DNA from: an uncultured Oscillibacter sp.
GTDB taxonomy: Bacteria; Bacillota; Clostridia; Oscillospirales; Oscillospiraceae
Length of the DNA stretch: 44,669 nucleotides
Direction of reading: 5' to 3'
Assembly (NCBI GenBank): GCA_934574045.1
Contig: CAKTMK010000016.1
Coordinates: 1-44,669 of the forward strand
The notes under the pieces are model-generated. The model saw nothing but the letters and a program-made list of their open reading frames with translations. It was not told where the DNA came from and searched no databases. The translations under genes and the position numbers were made by a program. Below, in pieces: positions 1-9,599 of the stretch. Numbering within the stretch: the stretch's first letter is position 1; every line of letters begins with the position of its first letter.

Positions 1-29
1 TGATGAATCTGCTCTGAGTTTTCAGCGCC

Positions 30-70
30 GCGCCGCTGGAGGGCTCCGCCCCTCCGGCGGCGCTTTGTCT
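30..70 (+). terminator. Rho-independent terminator of the gene upstream of the window
   Basis: Two 14-base arms (30-43 and 50-63) pair with a single G-U position around a 6-base loop, followed by a T-rich but interrupted tail (tttgtct). It probably ends a plus-strand gene that lies before position 1. The weak T tract lowers confidence. Confidence 0.55.
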
Positions 71-111
71 GCCCACTGGAAAATATCCAGAAAGAATCCA
101 GTCCGCGTTTC

Positions 112-140
112 TTGACAGGTTAATCGTTTAACAGTATAAT
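112..140 (+). promoter_or_regulatory. Sigma-A promoter of the NifU-like/GGGtGRT operon
   Basis: A perfect TTGACA (112-117) and a perfect TATAAT (135-140) are separated by 17 bp. Transcription should start near 147, which rules out the in-frame TTG at 143 and supports translation from the ATG at 212. A consensus promoter implies strong constitutive expression; no operator is visible. Confidence 0.9.
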
Positions 141-211
141 AGTTGCGAAATTCAACGGCAGCGCGCGGATCTGCGCCTGTTTTGAAAAATCGCAGGAAAG
201 GAAGAGTTCCC

Positions 212-904
212 ATGATCTATTCCGCCGAAGTGCAGCATATGTGTCCCGTGGCCAAGGGCGCGTATCACGGCCCGGCCCCCATCCCCGAGGAGGGAAAATG
301 GGTCCAGGCAAAGGAGATCAAGGACATCTCCGGCCTGACCCACGGCATCGGCTGGTGCGCTCCCCAGCAGGGCGCGTGCAAGCTGACGCTCAACGTCAAG
401 GACGGCGTGATCGAGGAGGCGCTGGTGGAGACCATCGGCTGCTCCGGCATGACCCACTCCGCCGCCATGGCCTCTGAGATCCTCATTGGCAAGACCCTGC
501 TGGAGGCGCTGAACACCGACCTCGTGTGCGACGCCATCAACACCGCCATGCGCGAGCTGTTCCTCCAGATCGTTTACGGCCGCACCCAGACCGCCTTTTC
601 TGAGGGTGGCCTGCCCGTGGGCGCGTCTCTGGAGGATCTGGGCAAGGGGATGCGCAGTCAGGTCGGCACCATGTTCGCTACCAAGGAAAAGGGTCCCCGC
701 TACATGGAGATGGCCGAGGGTTACGTCACCCGCGTCGCGCTGAACAAGGACAGCGAGATCATCGGCTATGAGTTCGTCAATCTGGGCAAGATGATGGACG
801 CCATTAAGAAGGGTGAGGATGCCAACAAGGCGCTGGAGGCCGCCAAGTCTCATTACGGCCAGTTTGACAACGCCGTGAAATACATCGATCCCCGTCAGGA
901 ATAA
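212..904 (+). CDS. NifU/IscU-like iron-sulfur cluster scaffold, partner of GGGtGRT protein
   Basis: This 230-residue protein belongs to the IscU/NifU N-terminal-like family annotated as iron-sulfur cluster assembly scaffold. Visible features are Cys49, Cys56, Cys77 and Cys106 and the stretch around GCSGMTHSAAMASE, which parallels the IscU motif with its conserved GC and small residues, followed by IGKTL as in IscU IGKT-type segments. The ATG at 212 is preceded by AGGAAAGGAAG and lies after the promoter's start site, so the longer TTG reading is rejected. The GGGtGRT gene follows after 17 bases with its own strong Shine-Dalgarno, so the two form an operon. Family membership is fairly sure; whether it truly donates clusters, and to whom, is unknown. 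It is longer than IscU (about 130 residues), with an extra C-terminal part. Confidence 0.85.
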   Translation: MIYSAEVQHMCPVAKGAYHGPAPIPEEGKWVQAKEIKDISGLTHGIGWCAPQQGACKLTLNVKDGVIEEALVETIGCSGMTHSAAMASEILIGKTLLEALNTDLVCDAINTAMRELFLQIVYGRTQTAFSEGGLPVGASLEDLGKGMRSQVGTMFATKEKGPRYMEMAEGYVTRVALNKDSEIIGYEFVNLGKMMDAIKKGEDANKALEAAKSHYGQFDNAVKYIDPRQE

Positions 905-921
905 GAAAGGAGGACACGAAC

Positions 922-1920
922 ATGGCTTTATTTGAAAGTTACGAGAGAAGAATCGACAAGATCAACGGTGTCCTCAAGGAGTACGGCATCGGCTCCGTGG
1001 AGGAGTGCCGCGAGATCTGCAAGGCCGCCGGCTTCGACCCCTATGAGATCGTCAAGGGCATCCAGCCCATCTGCTTTGAAAACGCCTGCTGGGCGTACTG
1101 CGTGGGCGCGGCCATCGCGCTGAAGAAGAACGTGGCCACCGCCGCCGAGGCCGCCGAGGCCATCGGCATCGGCCTTCAGTCCTTCTGCATCCCCGGCTCC
1201 GTGGCCGAGGACCGCAAGGTGGGTCTGGGCCACGGCAATCTGGGCGCCATGCTGCTGCGGGACGAGACGAAGTGCTTCGCCTTCCTGGCTGGCCACGAGT
1301 CCTTTGCCGCCGCCGAGGGCGCCATCGGCATCGTCCGCAACGCCAACAAGGCCCGCAAGGAGCCTCTGCGCGTCATCCTCAACGGCCTCGGCAAGGACGC
1401 GGCCCAGATCATCAGCCGCATCAACGGCTTCACCTACGTGCAGACCCAGTTCGACTATTACACCGGCGAGCTGAAGATCGTCCGCGAGGTGAAATATTCC
1501 GACGGTGAGCGCGCCAACGTCCGCTGCTTCGGCGCGGACGACGTCCGCGAGGGCGTGGCCATCATGCACCACGAGGGCGTGGACGTCTCCATCACCGGCA
1601 ACTCCACCAACCCCACCCGGTTCCAGCACCCCGTGGCCGGCACCTATAAGAAAGAGTGCATCGAGCAGGGGAAGAAGTACTTCTCCGTGGCCTCCGGCGG
1701 CGGCACGGGCCGCACGCTGCACCCCGACAACATGGCCGCTGGCCCCGCCAGCTATGGCATGACCGACACCATGGGTCGGATGCACTCCGACGCCCAGTTC
1801 GCCGGGTCCAGCTCCGTCCCCGCCCACGTGGAGATGATGGGCTTCCTCGGCATGGGCAACAACCCGATGGTGGGCGCTACTGTCGCCGTGGCGGTTGCCG
1901 CCGCCCAGAGCCGGAAGTAA
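922..1920 (+). CDS. GGGtGRT protein
   Basis: This 332-residue protein carries the name-giving GGGTGRT sequence at residues 259-265, in the context SVASGGGTGRTLHPDN, and ends in an alanine/valine-rich tail. Proteins of this family are conserved in anaerobic bacteria and archaea and have no established biochemical function. Several cysteines (33, 51, 56, 60, 89, 118, 202, 246) could bind a metal or cluster, which fits the co-transcribed NifU-like scaffold immediately upstream, but that is inference. The start has an ideal AAAGGAGG (906-913) eight bases before the ATG. A strong terminator follows, so the operon has just these two genes. Confidence is high for the family and nil for a specific function. 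Confidence 0.92.
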   Translation: MALFESYERRIDKINGVLKEYGIGSVEECREICKAAGFDPYEIVKGIQPICFENACWAYCVGAAIALKKNVATAAEAAEAIGIGLQSFCIPGSVAEDRKVGLGHGNLGAMLLRDETKCFAFLAGHESFAAAEGAIGIVRNANKARKEPLRVILNGLGKDAAQIISRINGFTYVQTQFDYYTGELKIVREVKYSDGERANVRCFGADDVREGVAIMHHEGVDVSITGNSTNPTRFQHPVAGTYKKECIEQGKKYFSVASGGGTGRTLHPDNMAAGPASYGMTDTMGRMHSDAQFAGSSSVPAHVEMMGFLGMGNNPMVGATVAVAVAAAQSRK

Positions 1921-1940
1921 GACCGGCCCTTTCGCAGATC

Positions 1941-1977
1941 AAAAAAGCGTCCGGCTCCCGCGGGGCCGGGCGCTTTT
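1941..1977 (+). terminator. Terminator of the GGGtGRT operon
   Basis: Twelve-base arms (1947-1958 and 1962-1973) pair with two G-U positions, followed by TTTT. An A run precedes the stem, so it could work in both directions. Confidence 0.8.
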
Positions 1978-2023
1978 CATATGCCGCGCAGCCCGCACCC
2001 GGAAGATTTTCCCTGCCGCGCGG

Positions 2024-2052
2024 TAGATTTTTCCGCCGGGGTCTGCTATACT
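2024..2052 (+). promoter_or_regulatory. Probable extended -10 promoter for the yfcE-like/gluQ pair
   Basis: TATACT at 2047-2052 is preceded by TGC (extended -10 form). The -35 region at 17 bp spacing (TAGATT, 2024-2029) matches only three of six positions, as is common for extended -10 promoters. Confidence 0.5.
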
Positions 2053-2165
2053 GTCTCCAGCAGCCCAAGAGAAGTCCGGCCTCTGATCGGTCAGCTCCGG
2101 CCCGCGCGTCCTGTCGGGCGCGCGCCGGGCGCTCCCGCGGCTGAGAACGAAAGGACGAAACGGCG

Positions 2166-2633
2166 ATGAAAATACTGGTATTCTCCGATTCTCACGGAAA
2201 CACGGACCATATGCTGACGGCGGTGGAGCGGGAGAAGCCGGACCGCATCTTCCACCTTGGCGACGGCTGGGACGACGCCCAGACCCTGCACCGGATGTTC
2301 CCGGACATCCCGCTGGAGCAGGTCCCCGGCAACTGCGACTTCCGCCTGAGCGAGCCGGCGGCAAAGCTGCTGGACCTCTGCGGCAAGCGCATCCTCCTCT
2401 GCCACGGACACACCTACCGGGTAAAGGAGAGCCTGCTGGACATCGGCTACGCCGCCCGGGAGCATCGGGTGGATCTGGCCTGCTTCGGCCACACCCACGT
2501 GCCCACGCAGGAGTGGGCGGGCGAGTCCCTCCTCCTCAACCCCGGTAGCATCGGCTACTGGGGCAAGCCGTCCTACGCCGTGGTCCGCATCGAGGACGGG
2601 CGGCTGACGGCGGACCTGCGGCGGCTCCCGTGA
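2166..2633 (+). CDS. YfcE/MJ0936-type metallophosphoesterase
   Basis: This 155-residue protein has the full motif series of small calcineurin-like phosphoesterases: FSDSHGN near residue 6, HLGDGWDD near 36, GNCD near 57, CHGHTY near 79 and CFGHTHVP near 101, ending with NPGSIG. These Asp, Asn and His residues bind two metal ions. The family hydrolyses phosphodiesters or phosphomonoesters in the cytoplasm; the physiological substrate is usually unknown. Length is normal (about 150-185). The ATG is preceded by AAAGGA at a suitable distance. Its stop codon overlaps the GTG start of the synthetase gene, so translation is probably coupled, but no functional link is evident. Confidence 0.92.
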   Translation: MKILVFSDSHGNTDHMLTAVEREKPDRIFHLGDGWDDAQTLHRMFPDIPLEQVPGNCDFRLSEPAAKLLDLCGKRILLCHGHTYRVKESLLDIGYAAREHRVDLACFGHTHVPTQEWAGESLLLNPGSIGYWGKPSYAVVRIEDGRLTADLRRLP

Positions 2634-3580
2634 GCGGCGGGCCGGTGGGGCGCTTCGCCCCCTCCCCCAGCGGGCGGATGCATCTGGGCAATCTCTTTTC
2701 CAGCCTGCTGGCATGGCTGTCCGCCAAGTCGGCGGGCGGGCGGATCGTCCTGCGGCTGGAGGATCTGGACACGCAGCGCTGCACCCGGGCCTTTGCCGCG
2801 CAGGTGGAGGCGGATTATCGCGCGCTGGGTCTCCTCTGGGACGAGGGCGGCAGCGGCGGCGGGCCGAACGGCTCCTATTTTCAGAGTGAGCGGGGGGAGC
2901 GGTACGCTGCGGCGCTGGAGCGCCTGCGCCGGATGGGACTGGTCTACCCCTGCTTCTGCACCCGCGCCCAGCTCCACGCCGCCTCCGCCCCCCACCGGGA
3001 GGACGGTCAGACGGTCTACTCCGGCGCGTGCCGCGCCCTGACGGCGCAGGAGGCCGCCCTGCGGGCCAGGACCCGCTCCCCGGCCCTGCGGCTGCGGGTG
3101 CCGGAGAAGACCGTCTTGTTCACCGACGGGCACCTCGGCCCCTATGCCGAGGATCTGGCCCGGGAGTGCGGCGATTTTCTGCTCCGCCGGTCCGACGGGC
3201 TGTGGGCCTATCAGCTGGCGGTGGTGGTAGATGACGGGGCCATGGGCGTGACGCAGGTGGTGCGCGGGAGCGATCTTCTCTCCTCCACGCCCCGCCAGCT
3301 CTATTTATATGAGCTGCTGGGGCTGACGCCGCCGGAATTTTACCACGTTCCCCTGCTGCTGGCGGCGGACGGGCGGCGGCTCTCCAAGCGGGACGGCGAT
3401 CTGAGTCTGGACGCTCTGCTCTCCCGCATGACGGCGGAGGAGCTTGTGGGCCGGCTGGCGCTGCTGGCGGGGCTGAATCCCGGCGGCGGGCCGAGAACGC
3501 CGGAGAGCCTTCTGCCGGACTTCGACTGGGAAAAGGTCCCCCGGCGGGACATCACGGTGCCGGAGCGTCTTTTTTCCTGA
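2630..3580 (+). CDS. gluQ: Glutamyl-Q tRNA(Asp) synthetase
   Basis: This is a 316-residue class I synthetase-like enzyme made only of the catalytic part of glutamyl-tRNA synthetase. The HIGH-type signature is PSPSGRMHLGN near residue 12 and the KMSKS-type signature is RLSKRDGD near residue 247. A zinc site is visible as CFC near residue 105 with a later Y-x3-C (VYSGAC). No anticodon-binding domain follows, which separates it from GltX (about 480 residues). Enzymes of this family attach glutamate to the queuosine base at position 34 of tRNA(Asp). Translation starts at a GTG overlapping the previous stop (GTGA). The activity implies the host makes or salvages queuosine, which cannot be checked in this window. 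Confidence 0.9.
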   Translation: MSGGPVGRFAPSPSGRMHLGNLFSSLLAWLSAKSAGGRIVLRLEDLDTQRCTRAFAAQVEADYRALGLLWDEGGSGGGPNGSYFQSERGERYAAALERLRRMGLVYPCFCTRAQLHAASAPHREDGQTVYSGACRALTAQEAALRARTRSPALRLRVPEKTVLFTDGHLGPYAEDLARECGDFLLRRSDGLWAYQLAVVVDDGAMGVTQVVRGSDLLSSTPRQLYLYELLGLTPPEFYHVPLLLAADGRRLSKRDGDLSLDALLSRMTAEELVGRLALLAGLNPGGGPRTPESLLPDFDWEKVPRRDITVPERLFS

Positions 3581-3638
3581 CCGGGCGCATGATCCGCCCC
3601 CTTTCCGCGCATACTGGCGGAGAGGGGGTGATGCTTTT

Positions 3639-4232
3639 ATGGAGCTGAAAAACAGCCGGACGGCGGAAAATCTGATGCGGGCGTTCGCGGGAGAAAGTCA
3701 GGCCCGCGGCCGCTACACCTTTGCGGCAAAGCAGGCCAAGGAACAGAAGCTGCACGTGATCGAGGCGGTGTTCACCTTCACCGCGTCGCAGGAGCTGGCC
3801 CACGCCAAGGTCTTTTACGACCATCTCAAGCCGCTCTCCGGCGGGACGGTGGACATCACCGGCGGCTATCCCGTGGACGCGCCGGAGGACGCCGTCAAGC
3901 TGCTGCGCATGGCGCAGCACAACGAGCTGGAGGAGTTTGAAACGGTCTATCCCGCCTTTGCCGAGACGGCCCGGGAGGAGGGCTTTGCGAAGATTGCGGC
4001 CTCCTTCGCGGCCATCGCCGAGATCGAAAAGACCCACGCCCAGCGGTTCGGAAAGCTGGCGGAGCTGTTGGAGCAGGACCGCCTGTTCCTCGCCGACGCC
4101 GCGTGCGGCTGGATGTGCCTGAACTGCGGGCACGTGTTCACCGGGAAGGGCGCGCCGGAGCAGTGTCCGGTGTGCAGCCACGACCGGGGCTTTTTCATCC
4201 GCCTGACCATGGCGCCCTACACCGGGGCGTGA
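3639..4232 (+). CDS. Rubrerythrin (C-terminal rubredoxin domain)
   Basis: This 197-residue protein is a classical-order rubrerythrin. The four-helix diiron domain spans roughly residues 1-145 with the ligands seen as E(SQA)R near 20, ExxH in QELAH near 53, E near 95 and ExxH in IEKTH near 129. The rubredoxin-like domain follows with CLNC near 163 and CPVC near 179. Such proteins reduce hydrogen peroxide in the cytoplasm of anaerobes using electrons from NADH through a reductase or ferredoxin-type partner. A GGAGAGGGGG stretch lies before the ATG. It sits between gluQ and a strong bidirectional terminator; a clear promoter of its own was not found. A second rubrerythrin with reversed domain order lies at 28.9 kb. 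Confidence 0.93.
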   Translation: MELKNSRTAENLMRAFAGESQARGRYTFAAKQAKEQKLHVIEAVFTFTASQELAHAKVFYDHLKPLSGGTVDITGGYPVDAPEDAVKLLRMAQHNELEEFETVYPAFAETAREEGFAKIAASFAAIAEIEKTHAQRFGKLAELLEQDRLFLADAACGWMCLNCGHVFTGKGAPEQCPVCSHDRGFFIRLTMAPYTGA

Positions 4233-4246
4233 GAGCGCCGGGGCGC

Positions 4247-4288
4247 AAAAAGGGAGCGGACGCGCTGCGTCCGCTCCCCTTTTATTTT
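4247..4288. terminator. Bidirectional terminator between rubrerythrin and serA
   Basis: Twelve-base perfect arms (4252-4263, 4267-4278) with a 3-base loop are followed by CTTTTATTTT and preceded by AAAAA, so the hairpin can end both converging genes. Confidence 0.88.
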
Positions 4289-4303
4289 GACAGGACCGCC
4301 GGA

Positions 4304-5470
4304 TCACTCGATGACCCGCACGCGGATCACGCCGTCCAGCGCCTTCACGTCGTCCACCACCGTGTGGTCGATCCGGGTGTCCAGATCCACTACGGTGTAG
4401 GCATAGGCGTCCCGGGACTTGTTGCTCAGGTTGGCCACGTTCACGCCGTCCTTGCTCAGCAGGCGGGTGATGTTCGCCAGCATGGCGGGAATATTGCGGT
4501 GGATCACGCACAGGCGCATCACGCCGCTGCGGGGGAAATTCACCGGCGGCAGGTTCACGCTGTTACGCACGTTGCCCGTCTCCAGATAGTCCGTCAGCTC
4601 ATCCACGGCCATGACCGCGCAGTTCTGCTCGCTCTCCGGCGTGGAAGCGCCCAGATGGGGCATGGGGATGACCCGGCGGCTCTGCAGAAGCTGATTGTTG
4701 GGGAAGTCGGTCACGTACCACGAGACCTTGCCGGTCTCCAGCGCGGCGAGCATCGCCTCGTCATCCACGATCTGGCCCCGGGCGAAGTTCAGCACGCGCA
4801 CGCCCCGCTTCATGTTGGAGATGGCCTCGGCGTCGATAAAGTGAAGGGTCTTTTCCGTGAAATGGATGTGGGGCGTGATATAATCCGCCCGGCGGTACAG
4901 CTCGTTCACGTCCTTGACCACGTGGATGTGGCGGTCCAGCCGCAGCGCGGCGTCTACGCTGAGGAACGGATCGTAGCCGTAAACGTCCATCCCGAGGGAC
5001 AGGCACACGTTGGCCACCAGCGCGCCGATGGCGCCGAGGCCGATGATGCCCACGGTCTTTTTATAAAGCTCCGGACCCACAAAGGCGGACTTTCCCTTTT
5101 CCACCACGGTGGTCACGTCCACGCCCGCGGCCGCCTGACTGCGCACCCAGTTGGACGCACCCTCCACATCGCGGGAGGAGAGCAGCATGGCGCACAGGAC
5201 CAGCTCCTTCACGGCGTTGGCGTTGGCTCCGGGGGTGGAGAACACAGCCACGCCGCTTTCCGAGCAGCGGTCGATGGGGATGTTGTTCACGCCCACGCCC
5301 GCTCTGGCGATGGCCAGCAGGTTCCGGGGGAACTGGTAATCCAGCAGCTTGGCGGAGCGGACGAGGATGCCGTCCTCATTTCCTTCGCTGTCGGACACGG
5401 TGTAGACCTCGCGGTCCAGCTTGTTGAGTCCTGCGGGAGAGATCTTGTTGAATGTCTTGATGTGATACAT
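4304..5470 (-). CDS. serA: D-3-phosphoglycerate dehydrogenase
   Basis: This 388-residue cytoplasmic enzyme oxidises 3-phosphoglycerate with NAD+, the first step of serine synthesis. The NAD-binding fold is marked by VGIIGLGAIGALVA, the active site by NFARGQIVD (arginine) and the catalytic histidine by MPHLGASTPESE. A C-terminal ACT domain (about residues 318-388) probably senses serine. The length matches the short clostridial SerA type. The reading frame is open further upstream, but the ATG at 5470 has GGAGG nine bases before it and the promoter lies just upstream, so the longer form is rejected. It is a single-gene unit, facing typA. Confidence 0.93.
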   Translation of the reverse strand: MYHIKTFNKISPAGLNKLDREVYTVSDSEGNEDGILVRSAKLLDYQFPRNLLAIARAGVGVNNIPIDRCSESGVAVFSTPGANANAVKELVLCAMLLSSRDVEGASNWVRSQAAAGVDVTTVVEKGKSAFVGPELYKKTVGIIGLGAIGALVANVCLSLGMDVYGYDPFLSVDAALRLDRHIHVVKDVNELYRRADYITPHIHFTEKTLHFIDAEAISNMKRGVRVLNFARGQIVDDEAMLAALETGKVSWYVTDFPNNQLLQSRRVIPMPHLGASTPESEQNCAVMAVDELTDYLETGNVRNSVNLPPVNFPRSGVMRLCVIHRNIPAMLANITRLLSKDGVNVANLSNKSRDAYAYTVVDLDTRIDHTVVDDVKALDGVIRVRVIE

Positions 5471-5557
5471 GGCGTTCAGCCTCCGGGCGGCCCCAGCGGG
5501 CCGCAGTACTTGCGGGGAACCTGCGGCGCTGCGCGCCGCTTCCACCGCAGCACCTCC

Positions 5558-5586
5558 AGTATAGAAGCCGGAGCGGCCCGCGTCAA
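5558..5586 (-). promoter_or_regulatory. Sigma-A promoter of serA
   Basis: On the minus strand TTGACG (5581-5586) and TATACT (5558-5563) are 17 bp apart. The roughly 80-base leader to the serA start is GC-rich and could fold into two hairpins; no known riboswitch was recognised in it. Confidence 0.82.
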
Positions 5587-5732
5587 TGCGCGAAAGAGCG
5601 AAATCCCCCGTCCTTTCTCTCCTCTTTTTGTGAAAAGGCATTACTTTCCCGCCGTTTCCCCTCCCGGCGGGCCGAGCGTGCAAAAAAGTCCGCTGTTTTC
5701 CAAGATTTTTTCATTTTTTACGCAGTTCCCGC
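5587..5732. other. Intergenic spacer between divergent serA and typA promoters
   Basis: No gene is supported here. It contains a 7-bp GC stem (around 5648-5671) and an AT-rich stretch near 5695-5720. Open reading frames crossing it are read-through of the noncoding frames. Confidence 0.5.
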
Positions 5733-5761
5733 TTGCAAAACGCAGAAACCTGCAATATAAT
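5733..5761 (+). promoter_or_regulatory. Sigma-A promoter of typA
   Basis: TTGCAA (5733-5738) and a perfect TATAAT (5756-5761) are separated by 17 bp. The leader to the typA start is about 95 bases. Confidence 0.85.
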
Positions 5762-5861
5762 ATAAGGCTGTGCAAAAAGCTGAACAAAATGCCTGTCACA
5801 TCTCCGCGCCGCCGGGCGCGGGTCCTGCCGGGGACCGGCAATACAGGAGGAGAAGGACATT

Positions 5862-7685
<1,824 letters not shown>

Positions 7686-7705
7686 TTCCCGCGGTCCGCG
7701 CGGAG

Positions 7706-7754
7706 AAAAAAGGGCCGCCGGGCGCTGAAAAGCGTCCGGCGGCCTCTTATTTTT
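7706..7754. terminator. Bidirectional terminator after typA
   Basis: Thirteen-base arms (7713-7725, 7732-7744) around a TGAAAA loop are followed by TCTTATTTTT and preceded by AAAAAA. It serves typA and the converging small gene. Confidence 0.88.
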
Positions 7755-7757
7755 CGT

Positions 7758-8114
7758 TCATCCCTTTTTCAGGAGCTTGAGGACCTCCCGCGCGTCCTGC
7801 GGGGTCATGTCCGCCATGGGGTACATCAGTCCCTTGGGCAGCTTGCAGATCACGAACACGCCCGTCACGTCCACCGCAGCGGTGTTCCCCACGGCGTCCA
7901 CCAGATAGGCGGTCATGTTGGCGGGCAGTTTTTTCTTCAGCCGGTCCCGGTCCATCAGGATATAGTAAAACCCGCGGTAGAGCGACAGGATCTCCACCTC
8001 CGCAGACTGAAGCCCGGCGATGCTCAAATGGATGTCCCGGATGCGGTCGGTGGGGACCTGCGTATAGCACAGATCCTGCCCGGGAAATTTCACAAGGACT
8101 GTGGTTTTTTCCAT
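7758..8114 (-). CDS. Conserved-looking protein of unknown function, 118 aa
   Basis: I do not recognise this family. The 118-residue product has no signal peptide or membrane segment. It has alternating hydrophobic beta-strand-like stretches (VLVKFPG, VEILSLYRGFYYILM, DVTGVFVICKLP) and a short C-terminal helix (DAREVLKLLKKG). The gene has a near-perfect promoter of its own and a terminator shared with typA, so it is a real transcription unit rather than a chance frame. It is divergent from the SLH gene. A cytoplasmic binding or regulatory role would be a guess. Confidence 0.75.
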   Translation of the reverse strand: MEKTTVLVKFPGQDLCYTQVPTDRIRDIHLSIAGLQSAEVEILSLYRGFYYILMDRDRLKKKLPANMTAYLVDAVGNTAAVDVTGVFVICKLPKGLMYPMADMTPQDAREVLKLLKKG

Positions 8115-8185
8115 GTGGCTGCGCTCCTTTCCGGACCCGCGCCGCCGCGGCGGCGTTACGAACTTGTTCAGATCCTCTGAAAAAC

Positions 8186-8214
8186 AGTTTAGCGGATTTC
8201 CTCCCCCGTGTCAA
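8186..8214 (-). promoter_or_regulatory. Sigma-A promoter of the 118-aa unknown gene
   Basis: On the minus strand TTGACA (8209-8214) and TAAACT (8186-8191) are 17 bp apart. Confidence 0.82.
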
Positions 8215-8302
8215 TGCGGGGGAACTTTTTTGCCCCGCGCTTCGTCTATCGGGACAGCAAGGCAAAACTCGATGTCATTTTACGCAAAGGATGGGATGAT
8301 CT

Positions 8303-9469
8303 ATGAAAAAACGTTGGTGCAGTCTGCTGTCGGCGCTCCTGTGCGCCGCGATGCTGGCGCTCCCCGCCGCCGCTGCGGAAGAGGAGCTTGTCATTTCCCC
8401 CGCCCCGGCTCCCGCGGACACCGCCGGGGAGCTGCTGGAGGGAACGCTGGAGCGGATGGAGGACGGCTCGCTGGTGCTGAAGGGTAAAACCGGCGAGGAG
8501 ACCGTGGTCCACGTTCCGGACGGGACGCCGGTGGTGAACGCCCAGTCTGGCGCGGCCTCGGCGGTCAGCGCCATCAAGGCCGGCGACGCCGTGGGCGTTT
8601 ACGTCGGCCCGGCAATGACCCTGAGCCTGCCGCCCCAGTACACGGCGGAGGTGGTTCTGACGGATCTCCCCACGGAAACGCCCGCTCCCCTGTACCGCAC
8701 CGTGACCGCAGTGGAGCTGGTAAACGCGGAGGGGATCACCGTGCAGACCGCGGACGGCGGCAGCCTGCGCGTCTCCGCCAAGGCGGAGGTGAAGCCGTAC
8801 CTGACGAAAAATCGGGTCACCTACCGGGACCTGATCCCCGGCGTCAAGCTCCTCGTCTGGTTTGACGGCACGGCGGCGGACCGGGTGCTGCTCCTCTCCT
8901 CCGGCGAGACGCCCTTCGCGGACGTGGCGCAGGATCACTGGGCCTATCAGGACATTCTCGCCTGCGCCTCCGAGGGGCTGCTGAGCGGGGACCAGTCCCT
9001 TGCGTTCCGCCACGGCGAGGCCCTGACCCGCGCGGAGCTGGTGAAGGCGCTCTATCACATGGCGGGCTGCCCCGCGGTGATCCAGTCCATGCCCGCCTTT
9101 ACCGACGTGAAAAGCGGCGACTACATCAGCGCTCTGACGTGGGCCGTGGGCAACAAGCTGGTCAGCGGCTACGCCGACAACACCTTCCGCCCCGACGCGC
9201 CGGTGACGCGCCAGCAGCTGGCCGCGTTCCTCTACCGCTGGGAGCAGCACCGCGGCGGCGGCTTTCAGGGCGCGTGGATGTTCCTGCTGGACTACACGGA
9301 CCGGGACAGCATCTCCGACTATGCCTATGAGGGCGTGGCATGGTGCACCATGAACGGCGTGCTCACCGGCCGGTCGGACGGCACGCTGGCCCCCGGCGCT
9401 CCGGTCACCCGGGCGGCGGCGGCGGTCATGCTCCAGCGCTATCTGGGACTTCAGGACGCCAAAAACTGA
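8303..9469 (+). CDS. Secreted S-layer-homology (SLH) domain protein
   Basis: This 388-residue protein starts with a signal peptide (MKKRWCSLLSALLCAAMLAL, cleavage likely after AAAA near residue 25). Residues about 35-110 and 130-195 look like two related beta-rich units (LEGTLERMEDGSLVLKG and VTAVELVNAEGITVQT begin each). Three SLH repeats follow: FADVAQDHWAYQDI near 211, FTDVKSGDYISALTWAV near 268 and LDYTDRDSISDYAYEGVAWC near 331, each ending in a TR-type helix. SLH repeats normally anchor proteins to pyruvylated wall polymers. The ATG follows AAAGGATGGGATGAT. No clear promoter was found in the 188 bases before it. Function beyond surface attachment is unknown. Confidence 0.88.
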   Translation: MKKRWCSLLSALLCAAMLALPAAAAEEELVISPAPAPADTAGELLEGTLERMEDGSLVLKGKTGEETVVHVPDGTPVVNAQSGAASAVSAIKAGDAVGVYVGPAMTLSLPPQYTAEVVLTDLPTETPAPLYRTVTAVELVNAEGITVQTADGGSLRVSAKAEVKPYLTKNRVTYRDLIPGVKLLVWFDGTAADRVLLLSSGETPFADVAQDHWAYQDILACASEGLLSGDQSLAFRHGEALTRAELVKALYHMAGCPAVIQSMPAFTDVKSGDYISALTWAVGNKLVSGYADNTFRPDAPVTRQQLAAFLYRWEQHRGGGFQGAWMFLLDYTDRDSISDYAYEGVAWCTMNGVLTGRSDGTLAPGAPVTRAAAAVMLQRYLGLQDAKN

Positions 9470-9483
9470 CGTATTCCAAACCA

Positions 9484-9528
9484 AAACGCTCTGAGGGGCG
9501 GCAGGCTGCCGCTCCGCAGAGCGTTTTT
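9484..9528. terminator. Bidirectional terminator between SLH gene and azlD
   Basis: A long hairpin with AACGCTCTG/CAGAGCGTT outer arms and a GC-rich inner stem ends in TTTTTT on the plus strand; on the minus strand the tail is TTTTGGTTT, so it may also end the azlCD unit. Confidence 0.85.
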
Positions 9529-9599
9529 TCACAGATCGGTCCTGGCGGACGCCGGACGGCACGCTGTTTCCCGTCCTTACGGGCAGCGGCGTGGCCGCG

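Noticed and set aside
5474..5557. Possible riboswitch or T-box in the serA leader
   Set aside because: The leader can fold into GC-rich hairpins but shows no T-box motif, no known riboswitch core and no terminator with a T run.
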